This document shows, piece after piece, positions 35,420 through 42,883 of a stretch of 64,000 nt of DNA; within the stretch, counting starts at the first letter, position 1, and the number at the start of each line of letters is the position of its first letter. This stretch comes from Hydrogenovibrio sp. JE_KL2 (GTDB taxonomy: Bacteria; Pseudomonadota; Gammaproteobacteria; Thiomicrospirales; Thiomicrospiraceae). A model generated the notes under the pieces. The model searched no databases and was not told the DNA's origin. It worked only from the letters and a program-made list of their open reading frames with translations. A program made the position numbers and the translations under genes. The stretch lies in the NCBI RefSeq assembly GCF_009296185.1, contig NZ_WBJR01000002.1:124001-188000 (forward strand), read 5' to 3'.

Positions 35420-37072
35420 ATGAAAGCATCCGATTTATTTGTAAAAGCACTTGAAGCCGAAGGGGTGGAATATATTTTCGGCATTCCCGGCGAAGAAAAC
35501 CTTGATGTCCTCAACTCCCTGAAACACAGTCCCATCCAACTCATCATCACCCGTCACGAACAGGCCGCCGGCTTTATGGCCGCTACCTATGGTCGTTTGA
35601 CCGGAAAAGCAGGCGTTTGCTTATCAACACTCGGACCGGGTGCAACCAATCTGGTCACCGCCGCCGCTTATGCCAATCTGGGCGCCATGCCGATGGTGAT
35701 GATTACCGGACAAAAACCCATCAAGAGCAGTAAACAAGGACGCTTTCAGATTATTGATGTGGTGAACCTGATGGAACCCATCACCAAATACTCTTGCCAA
35801 ATCACCAGCGGACAGGTCATTCCCGCACGTGTTCGTGAAGCGTTCCACGTGGCACAAACCGAAAGACCGGGCGCAACGCACCTTGAGTTGCCGGAAGATA
35901 TCGCCATTGAAGAAACCGATGTCCAGATTATCGAACACAGCACTCACCGCCGCCCAGTTGCAGAGAATAAAGCCGTCGAAAAGGCGGTGGAGATGATTCA
36001 AAAAGCAAAGTCGCCGTTAATTCTGGTCGGCGCGGGTGCCAACCGCAAAACATCGGGGAAAATGCTGCGCCAGTTCATCGATAAAAGCGGCATCCCTTTC
36101 TTCACCACTCAGATGGGGAAAGGCGTCATTGACGAGCGCCACCACCTTTATCTCGGCTGCGCTGCCTTGTCTGACAACGACTTTGTCCATGCCGCCATCC
36201 GCAGTACCGATTTGATTATCAATGTCGGACATGACGTTGTTGAAAAGCCGCCCTTTTTCATGAAACCGGACGGTTTTAAAGTCATCCATATCAACTACAC
36301 CAATGCGTCGGTTGACCCAGTCTATTTCCCGCAAGCCGAAGTGACCGGCGACATCGCCAATGCGGTTTACCAAATCAAAGAGAAAATAGAGCGCCAAATC
36401 CACTGGGATTTCCAACACTTCTTTGAAGAAAAGATTCTGATTGATGCCAACCTGCGTGAAGGCGCGGAAGACGACCGTTTCCCCATCTATCCGCAACGTC
36501 TAGTGCATGACGTGCGTAGCGTCATGCCGGATAACGGCATCATCGCGCTCGACAACGGCATCTACAAAATCTGGTTTGCCCGCAACTACCTTGCTTATCG
36601 TCACAACACCGTCTTGCTCGACAACGCTTTGGCGACCATGGGCGCCGGGTTGCCTTCTGCCATTGCCGCCAAGCTCGTCAATCCAGACGAACGCGTCATC
36701 GCCATTTGTGGTGATGGTGGTTTCATGATGAACTCCGCCGAGCTGGAAACCGCGGTGCGCCTCAAACTCGATTTGGTGGTACTGATTCTCAACGACAATG
36801 CTTTCGGCATGATTAAATGGAAGCAAGCCAATTTAGGTTTTGAAGATTTCGGTCTGGACTTGAGTAACCCGGATTTTGTGCTTTATGCCCAAAGTTATGG
36901 CGCTATCGGGCATCGCATCCATAAAGCGGAAGAGCTGATTCCTACCCTCGAAAACTGCTTTGAGGATGGTGGCGTACATGTCATCGAAGTGCCAATGGAC
37001 TACAGCGAAAACGACCGAATTCTCAATCACGAAATCAAAGAACGCAGCCAAGCGATGTTTACTGACAAATAA
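35420..37072 (+). CDS. acetolactate synthase-like thiamine diphosphate enzyme (large subunit)
   Basis: This 550-residue enzyme condenses two pyruvates into acetolactate, or a related 2-oxoacid carboligation. It has the conserved catalytic Glu region (EQAAGFMAATYGRLTGK), the central nucleotide-binding-like domain, and the thiamine-binding GDG...N motif (CGDGGFMMNSAELETAV, then LNDNAFGM). No small regulatory subunit is adjacent, as in catabolic AlsS-type enzymes, but the exact product is not certain. GGAAGGTGATCA precedes the ATG. It diverges from the sdh operon. Confidence 0.85.
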   Translation: MKASDLFVKALEAEGVEYIFGIPGEENLDVLNSLKHSPIQLIITRHEQAAGFMAATYGRLTGKAGVCLSTLGPGATNLVTAAAYANLGAMPMVMITGQKPIKSSKQGRFQIIDVVNLMEPITKYSCQITSGQVIPARVREAFHVAQTERPGATHLELPEDIAIEETDVQIIEHSTHRRPVAENKAVEKAVEMIQKAKSPLILVGAGANRKTSGKMLRQFIDKSGIPFFTTQMGKGVIDERHHLYLGCAALSDNDFVHAAIRSTDLIINVGHDVVEKPPFFMKPDGFKVIHINYTNASVDPVYFPQAEVTGDIANAVYQIKEKIERQIHWDFQHFFEEKILIDANLREGAEDDRFPIYPQRLVHDVRSVMPDNGIIALDNGIYKIWFARNYLAYRHNTVLLDNALATMGAGLPSAIAAKLVNPDERVIAICGDGGFMMNSAELETAVRLKLDLVVLILNDNAFGMIKWKQANLGFEDFGLDLSNPDFVLYAQSYGAIGHRIHKAEELIPTLENCFEDGGVHVIEVPMDYSENDRILNHEIKERSQAMFTDK

Positions 37073-37090
37073 CCCAACCTGGTAGATTTT
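37073..37090 (+). repeat. dispersed 19-bp motif, copy 7
   Basis: CCCAACCTGGTAGATTTT (T variant, three leading Cs) begins at the base directly after the TAA stop of the acetolactate synthase-like gene. Confidence 0.9.
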
Positions 37091-37140
37091 GATTGCTTTC
37101 CTTTTTGAAGCGAAAGATAATTCGCTTCAGGGGAACAGTA

Positions 37141-37316
37141 GGGCACCTCTAAAAACCCCCGATGAAATTCTGCGGGACTTAAACCCTACTTATTCTAGGC
37201 ATGGCTCGCCGACCTTAGTCACGCTAAGATCAAGGGCCATAACAACGAAGAAGTTGGGTTTAAGCCCCGCCCTTCGGGGCTTAGCCAGAATCCATCGCGG
37301 GTTTTTAGAGGTGCCC
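37141..37316. mobile_element. MITE-like element with 18-bp perfect inverted ends
   Basis: A 176-bp element begins GGGCACCTCTAAAAACCC and ends with its exact complement; the pairing extends imperfectly to about 31 bp. AGTA flanks both sides (37137-37140 and 37317-37320), a 4-bp target duplication. Inside is the hairpin AAGCCCCG/CGGGGCTT around CCCTT, and there is no coding frame. The parent transposon is not in the window, and I cannot assign a family. Confidence 0.85.
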
Positions 37317-37384
37317 AGTATTATTTTTCCCTCTGACTTCCCCATCAACCTAAGCGTGCAACGCGTTTTTTAGAAGGTTACAAC

Positions 37385-38089
37385 ATGCATTCCCTTGCCC
37401 CAAAACCCGATGCCTCAGTGCCCTTTGACCCTGTCGACGCCGAAACCAATACCGAAATGGAAGCTCTGCTCGACAACCTGGTCGAAAAAGGTTGGTATGT
37501 CTGGCCGAATGCCATTGAACCGGAACTCTGCCAAGCCCTATTGGAAGAAGCCAACGAGCATCATCGAGAGGGCGAGTTGCAACGCGCAGGCATCGGTCGC
37601 GGCTTTGAACACCAGCTCAATGGAGAAATCCGCCGCGACAAAATCAAATGGCTGGATAGTTCCACCCCAACGCAGCAGGCTTATTTGGCAAAAATGGCGG
37701 ACTTACAGTTCCGCCTTAACCGCGAATTGTTTTTAGGGTTGTTCGAGTACGAATGTCACTTCGCGCTTTATCAACCAGGCGACTTCTACAAAAAGCACTA
37801 TGACAGTTTCCGTGGACAAGCCACTCGTATCGTCACCACTGTGCTGTATCTGAATCCGGAATGGCAGCCGGGAAAAGGCGGAGAATTGGTGATTTATCAG
37901 AATGAAGAAGATACGCAACCGACGCTGGTTTCGCCTTATTTCGGCACACTGGCGGTTTTTATGAGTGAAGAGATCTTGCATGAGGTGTTGCCGACAAAGC
38001 AATCGCGTTACAGCATCACCGGGTGGTTCCGTCTGAACAATATGCAAGGCAATCAGGTCGATCCACCAACCCAGCTTTTGACTTATTGA
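37385..38089 (+). CDS. 2-oxoglutarate/Fe(II)-dependent oxygenase
   Basis: This 234-residue protein resembles the prolyl-4-hydroxylase superfamily. The iron ligands are probably the HYD of KKHYDSFRGQA and the His of EEILHEVLPT, with the Arg in SRYSITGWFR binding 2-oxoglutarate. Substrate is unknown. The gene starts 65 bases downstream of the MITE-like element, so its original promoter may have been displaced. GAAGGTTACAAC precedes the ATG. Confidence 0.85.
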   Translation: MHSLAPKPDASVPFDPVDAETNTEMEALLDNLVEKGWYVWPNAIEPELCQALLEEANEHHREGELQRAGIGRGFEHQLNGEIRRDKIKWLDSSTPTQQAYLAKMADLQFRLNRELFLGLFEYECHFALYQPGDFYKKHYDSFRGQATRIVTTVLYLNPEWQPGKGGELVIYQNEEDTQPTLVSPYFGTLAVFMSEEILHEVLPTKQSRYSITGWFRLNNMQGNQVDPPTQLLTY

Positions 38090-38106
38090 ACGCCTAAGAT
38101 GGTTGA

Positions 38107-38124
38107 CCCAACCTGGCAGATTTT
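38107..38124 (+). repeat. dispersed 19-bp motif, copy 8
   Basis: CCCAACCTGGCAGATTTT with three leading Cs begins 17 bases after the stop of the 2OG-oxygenase gene and next to the 3' end of the small peptide gene on the other strand. Confidence 0.95.
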
Positions 38125-38134
38125 GGAAGTTTTC

Positions 38135-38224
38135 TCAGCGGCCTTTGGTGAAGTACATAATCAGGGCAATCACAAACAAAAACACAATGCCGAGTATTAA
38201 AGAAAAATCCCAATGCATGCCCAT
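38135..38224 (-). CDS. predicted 29-residue single-span membrane peptide
   Basis: A short frame from the ATG at 38224 to TGA encodes MGMHWDFSLILGIVFLF and then an isoleucine/valine-rich run ending YFTKGR. This is a plausible single-pass miniprotein with a positive C-terminus. It lies between two copies of the 19-bp motif, and the GGTTGGGGGTG of the upstream copy offers a possible Shine-Dalgarno seven bases before the ATG. It could be the last gene of the minus-strand operon. It resembles no family I know. Confidence 0.55.
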   Translation of the reverse strand: MGMHWDFSLILGIVFLFVIALIMYFTKGR

Positions 38225-38231
38225 GCTTCAC

Positions 38232-38250
38232 CCCCAACCTGGTAGATTTT
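38232..38250 (+). repeat. dispersed 19-bp motif, copy 9
   Basis: CCCCAACCTGGTAGATTTT lies two bases from the stop of the thioredoxin-fold gene (which is on the minus strand) and just upstream of the small peptide ATG. Confidence 0.95.
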
Positions 38251-38252
38251 AA

Positions 38253-38759
38253 TCAATCTGGAAAACGTTTTTTATTGCCCATGGCAGCCAGTGCTTCGTT
38301 GATGCGTTGCTTCAAGTAATAAGGCACATAATCGTATGCACCGGAATTGGTCATGCGTCGACCGATTTCATTGCCGTCAGCATCCACAAACACGATACTG
38401 GGGATAGACGTGACGTTGTATAAATCCTGAAAAAATTTGGGCTTCACCGGCTCGCCGTAAAAGTCTTTGATTTTTTCGTCTTCGGCGTCCACCGTGACTT
38501 GCACCATGTGCACATAACCATCCAACACCCCGTTCTCAATCATCGGCAACAACGCCTTATCTTTTAGGTCTTTGCAGGACTTAATCAATGTCATATTGAA
38601 GAGGATAGCAATGGGCAGATGGTCTTTTTTGGACTGTTTACTCAATGCAGAAAAATCCGTCGCTTCTTTCAACTGCCAATCATCCGCCTGCGCAATCTGC
38701 GCCATTGATAAGGTGGCAAACGCTAAGATGCCGACTAACCATTTGGAAAAGGTTCGCAT
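38253..38759 (-). CDS. exported thioredoxin-fold protein lacking a CxxC
   Basis: This 168-residue protein has a signal peptide (ends QAD) and a thioredoxin-like fold similar to SoxW. Where an active site CxxC is expected it has MTLIKSCKDLKD, so only one cysteine remains. It retains the cis-Pro region VTSIPSIVFVDADG. A single Cys could form mixed disulfides but could not do ordinary dithiol exchange. GGAGAAAAACG precedes the ATG. Confidence 0.75.
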   Translation of the reverse strand: MRTFSKWLVGILAFATLSMAQIAQADDWQLKEATDFSALSKQSKKDHLPIAILFNMTLIKSCKDLKDKALLPMIENGVLDGYVHMVQVTVDAEDEKIKDFYGEPVKPKFFQDLYNVTSIPSIVFVDADGNEIGRRMTNSGAYDYVPYYLKQRINEALAAMGNKKRFPD

Positions 38760-38782
38760 CGTTTTTCTCCTTATTTCTTTAG

Positions 38783-40336
38783 TTACAGGTAACCTTCAAT
38801 CGGCAACCAACCCATCATCTTTGTCGTTATTTTACGCCAATGACTGGCTTCCGGCGGGCTGATTGTGGTTTTTTGTTGTCCATCTTCTTCATAGTGCCAA
38901 ACCACTTCACCGTCTTCCAACGCCAGTTTGTAGAAAATATCGCCGGACAACACCGCCTCCAATTGCACCGTTTCCTGACTTGCCATGGCTTCACTGTCAA
39001 TGATGACAAGCATTTCGGTATTGAGTTTTCTTGAGCGCGGATCGGCGTTGGCAGAACCGGTCAACAGATAACGGTCATCAATCACCGCCAACTTGGTGTG
39101 CAAAGACAGTTGATGACGATGCCAGTATTGAAACAGTTGATGCGACTGCATCCATTCGGAGTCCGCTAAATGCAGTTTGGCAAGAAGCGCCTGTGCCCAA
39201 CTTTTCAGCCATCCCTTAGGGCGCAGTTCGTACAACTCAACCCCCATCGCCAACAAGGCTTGTTGGTAATGTTGGTAGGCGGAGTACACTAACGTCACAT
39301 CGGTAGAGGCCAGTGAATTGGTCAACACCCGAATCTTCACGCCCTGCTCTCGATAGCGTTGAAAGCGATCAAGCCCTTCCTGCGAAGGAATGAAATAGGG
39401 AGACACCAGCGTCAAAGACGTTTGCACATCAATCTCATGACTGAGCTGATAGGCCAAACTCAATTTCTCGGCATAATAAGGATTGATTTTTTCCGGTGGG
39501 TCGACCAGCAAATCGGCATGCGCCAATTCCAATGGCAATGTCTTTGAAAAGTTTTGTAGAGGGCTTTGTTTTAACAACTCGGCAATCGGCATGGCATCGA
39601 AATGCGAGATGGCTTGCTGATGGCGCCAGCGATTGCGCTGATGGTTTTTGATGGTATACAGTGCGGTATCGAGCTGGTTCATCGCCTTGGATTCATCGCT
39701 TTGCCAATAGGTGTCGAATGCCAGCTGGACTTGAAAACCTATCGGACCAAACGCCATCACGTCATAGTCGAGAAACATGCGCTCTTCATCCGACAGGAAA
39801 TATTCGGTACCGATATTGCGCCCACCAAACAACGCGACTTCACCATCGGCAATCATCGCTTTATTGTGCATGCGATGCCCAAGTCGCTTCATATTGAACA
39901 ACAGCACCAATCCGCGGAATAGACCACGAAACAAATTGGGGTTGAACAGGCGGATTTCGACTTTGGGATGATTTGCCAGTAATGCGAATGACGCCCCGCG
40001 CCTAGCCCCTTGGAGGTCATCCAACAACAACTGGATTTCAACACCTCGATCGGCGGCTTTCAGCAAGCGGTCAATCAGCAATGCGCCGATCATATCTTCC
40101 TTAAAGAGATAATATTGCAGGCAAAGGCGCGTTTTCGCGCGGTCAATCATCAGTAGACGAGCCGCCAATGCATCGACCGGAGACGATAAGGCATAAAACC
40201 CGGACACCCCGTCTGACAAACTGTCTGCCAAGCCTGCTGTATAAAAAGCATCGGCGAGACTCAAGGTATCCGTCACCGGTGGAACCGCATCCTCCGTATT
40301 GAGAAAGTCGAACCCGTCGTCAGACACCTTTGTCAT
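38783..40336 (-). CDS. phospholipase D-family protein, ClsC-like cardiolipin synthase
   Basis: This 517-residue protein has two PLD HxK motifs: HRMHNKAMIADGEVALFGGRNIG and LSLHTKLAVIDDRYLLTGSANADPRSRKLNTE. It matches the class of soluble or peripheral bacterial PLDs to which ClsC belongs. ClsC makes cardiolipin from phosphatidylglycerol and phosphatidylethanolamine. It lies 16 bases after the upstream TlpA-fusion gene. Confidence 0.85.
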   Translation of the reverse strand: MTKVSDDGFDFLNTEDAVPPVTDTLSLADAFYTAGLADSLSDGVSGFYALSSPVDALAARLLMIDRAKTRLCLQYYLFKEDMIGALLIDRLLKAADRGVEIQLLLDDLQGARRGASFALLANHPKVEIRLFNPNLFRGLFRGLVLLFNMKRLGHRMHNKAMIADGEVALFGGRNIGTEYFLSDEERMFLDYDVMAFGPIGFQVQLAFDTYWQSDESKAMNQLDTALYTIKNHQRNRWRHQQAISHFDAMPIAELLKQSPLQNFSKTLPLELAHADLLVDPPEKINPYYAEKLSLAYQLSHEIDVQTSLTLVSPYFIPSQEGLDRFQRYREQGVKIRVLTNSLASTDVTLVYSAYQHYQQALLAMGVELYELRPKGWLKSWAQALLAKLHLADSEWMQSHQLFQYWHRHQLSLHTKLAVIDDRYLLTGSANADPRSRKLNTEMLVIIDSEAMASQETVQLEAVLSGDIFYKLALEDGEVVWHYEEDGQQKTTISPPEASHWRKITTKMMGWLPIEGYL

Positions 40337-40352
40337 AGTCGGTTGCTCATGG

Positions 40353-41732
40353 CTACTCTTTCAGCAGTTGTTCGATGGCATGCATCGCCGCAGGACTGGT
40401 CCACTCATACCCGCCAAACAAGGCATAACGAATCTGCCCTTTTTTGTCGATAAGATAAGAGCTTGGATAAGCGAAGACTTTCCATTCCTTCACTGCCGAA
40501 CCTTTTGGATCCAGCAGAATAGGGAAGTTGACCGGATGACTTTTCACAAAAGCATGAATCGCTGCCTTGTCTTCTGCCAGATTCGCTGCAAGGATTTCAA
40601 ACCCCTGTCCTTTCAACTGTGTTTTCAGCGCAGCCATTGAAGGCATCTCATGCACACAAGGCGGGCACCAGCTCGCCCAGAAATTCAACAACACCACTTT
40701 GCCGCGATAGTCTTTAAGGTTGATGGTTTTACCATCCATATCCTGCAACACCAAACGGCGATTCTGCGCACCTTTATAGACCGGGAGCGCATCGTCATTC
40801 GGTGGGGTGGACTCATCCAATTTAGGCTGTTCTTCCGGTTGCTCCATCGCAAGCGACAACGCGGAACCGTTGGTTCCCGCCTTGCGGGATTCTGCCAAAT
40901 AACCGGACAACAATCGCATGGCATTGGTTAAATCCGTTGCCAAGTGGGCAGCGGTCTGTTGTTCAATGGACATTGCATCCGGTCGGAAATAGTAACGGTC
41001 GCGGACCTTGGGAATCACCTTGATGAAGACATCTGATCCGCCGTGGGACAAGCGCTGACTTAACGACGATAAATGCCAATGCCAAGGCGATAATTCTGCT
41101 TGCAATACCATCACCGGCAAATTGAGTTGTAGCACACTCGGCCAGTATTCGGCACTTTTGCCCGCTTCAGGCGTTTTGACGTAAAGGTTCGGGTTCAGCA
41201 AAATCAATCCAAGATTCTTCACTGGAGACTGCTCGACTTTCACCAACGCTTTAACCGCCAATGCAGCTCCCTGGTTCGGTGCAATAACAAACAAAGGCAA
41301 CTCGGGATGATCGTATCGCAGTTTTTCAATCAGGTTCGCGACCACTGCCGGCGGAATCTTCGTCATGCTACTGGGCGCTGCCGGTAAAAAATAACTGTCA
41401 AACAAGTCGGGCATCAGTACGGAAACACCCTTTTTTTGCAGTTGCTTCGCCAGCTTTTTCTCTTGCGGCAACACCCCATATTCAGACGGTATCCACAGCA
41501 CCTGAGCAATAGGATTTTTCGCCTCATAATGGCTGATGCTCAACGCATCCTGCTCAGTCGCGGCGGATGCCATTTGACAAACGCCCAACACAAGCCCCAT
41601 CACCGCGATCATGTTCATTAACCATGACATATCACCCTGCGCCTCTCCATGACTCTTGCCCCGTTGAACAGACGCAATCCTGCCATCCTTTTTTATCAAC
41701 GACGCCTTTTTATAATTAGTTCCCCATTTCAT
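40353..41732 (-). CDS. exported fusion: hydrolase-like domain plus TlpA-type thioredoxin
   Basis: This protein has 459 residues from the chosen start and is a second copy of the architecture at 4557-5966. Residues of about 85-290 form a DUF3530-like alpha/beta-hydrolase domain with a putative nucleophile-elbow region (PNQGAALAVKAL), but no Ser at the usual position. Residues of about 320-455 are a TlpA domain with CPPC at about 356-359 and the cis-Pro loop FAYPSSYLID. A strong GGGAGGA precedes the ATG at 41732; the ATG at 41630 gives a cleaner signal peptide (MSWLMNMIAVMGLVLG). It begins a minus-strand operon running to the small peptide gene at 38135. Confidence 0.72.
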   Translation of the reverse strand: MKWGTNYKKASLIKKDGRIASVQRGKSHGEAQGDMSWLMNMIAVMGLVLGVCQMASAATEQDALSISHYEAKNPIAQVLWIPSEYGVLPQEKKLAKQLQKKGVSVLMPDLFDSYFLPAAPSSMTKIPPAVVANLIEKLRYDHPELPLFVIAPNQGAALAVKALVKVEQSPVKNLGLILLNPNLYVKTPEAGKSAEYWPSVLQLNLPVMVLQAELSPWHWHLSSLSQRLSHGGSDVFIKVIPKVRDRYYFRPDAMSIEQQTAAHLATDLTNAMRLLSGYLAESRKAGTNGSALSLAMEQPEEQPKLDESTPPNDDALPVYKGAQNRRLVLQDMDGKTINLKDYRGKVVLLNFWASWCPPCVHEMPSMAALKTQLKGQGFEILAANLAEDKAAIHAFVKSHPVNFPILLDPKGSAVKEWKVFAYPSSYLIDKKGQIRYALFGGYEWTSPAAMHAIEQLLKE

Positions 41733-41938
41733 TTCCAATCCTCCCTCTGACCGATTGCTCGGTACAACAGCTTATGTAGCCGTTTTTACTTTATTTTTAT
41801 TGTATTTTCATCAAGTGATTATTAACTTCATTCACTCAGATTGAATCTTAAACCATATGCCGATATACTTGAAATTTATTATATTTTGTCGGGAAATTAT
41901 GTCACTTTCCGGTCAAACAACAAACCTTGGTGACGGCT

Positions 41939-42844
41939 ATGTTCGCAAAAATTTTTAGCTCGTGGTTTATGCTCTCCTTAGCGAGCTTTCTGCCTTTTTC
42001 CGTCCATGCGGCTGCCGACCCACTTCGTATAGATGCTTCCACCTTGGTAACTGCCATTGAGCAACACCATCAAACAGCTGTGGTGTTGGATGCACGTTCG
42101 GAAGCGCTCTACCAGCAAGACCATATTCCCGGTGCGCTGAATTTTCCTGTTAACTGGACCTATGCACACAAGAAAACCAACGGTCAGGTCATTGAACCCA
42201 ACCAGGCACAAGCCTTGTTCCGTAAGCTTGGGCTGGACATCCAAACCCCCGTCATTATTTATGACGACGGCGCATTGGTCGATGCTGCGAGATTATTTTG
42301 GACGCTTGAGGTCTACGGTCTGCAAAAAGTGAAGGTGCTCAGTACCGGCTATGACTATTGGACCAATAAAGGCTATCCAACCACTGACCGCGTGCCCTTT
42401 GCCACGCCGAGCAATTACATCGCCGAGGTGAAACACCAACGACTCGCCACCAAATTTTCGACACTGCTGGCCACCAAAAACCCCAATGATTTAATTATCG
42501 ATGCCCGTCCTTTACCGGCATACTTAGGCGAACAATCTTCTGCTAAACGCTTCGGGCATATCCCAACGGCCATCAGCATTCCCGCCTCGCACAACTTGAA
42601 GCTGGAAAACCACATGGCAAGTTTTCAGCCGGTAAATGAATTAGAAAAAGTCTATTCGGATATTCCCAAAAACAAGAAAGTGATTATCTACTGTGCAATC
42701 GGGCGCATTTCGGCAACCAACTACTTTGCATTACGAGAGCTGGGCTATGATGTCGCCAACTATGATGCGTCTTGGAAACAATGGGGCAACGATTTGGCAC
42801 TGCCGATTGTGAACCCCTCTTTCTCTAAAGAGAATGGCAACTGA
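41939..42844 (+). CDS. exported tandem-rhodanese sulfurtransferase
   Basis: This 301-residue protein has a signal peptide (MFAKIFSSWFMLSL, ending VHA) and two rhodanese domains. The C-terminal domain carries the catalytic cysteine in IIYCAIGRIS; the N-terminal one has IYDDGALVD instead. It would transfer sulfane sulfur in the periplasm from thiosulfate or 3-mercaptopyruvate. A TTG at 41927 is in frame, but the ATG at 41939 gives a normal signal peptide. It opens a plus-strand run with the genes at 42884 and 44913. Confidence 0.85.
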   Translation: MFAKIFSSWFMLSLASFLPFSVHAAADPLRIDASTLVTAIEQHHQTAVVLDARSEALYQQDHIPGALNFPVNWTYAHKKTNGQVIEPNQAQALFRKLGLDIQTPVIIYDDGALVDAARLFWTLEVYGLQKVKVLSTGYDYWTNKGYPTTDRVPFATPSNYIAEVKHQRLATKFSTLLATKNPNDLIIDARPLPAYLGEQSSAKRFGHIPTAISIPASHNLKLENHMASFQPVNELEKVYSDIPKNKKVIIYCAIGRISATNYFALRELGYDVANYDASWKQWGNDLALPIVNPSFSKENGN

Positions 42845-42883
42845 CCTGAAACCATGACACAAGAACGGAGCAATTAAACGTAT

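Noticed and set aside
37141..37316. The GGGCACC element as a CRISPR or tRNA remnant
   Set aside because: It has one pair of inverted ends, target duplications and no spacer array or cloverleaf.
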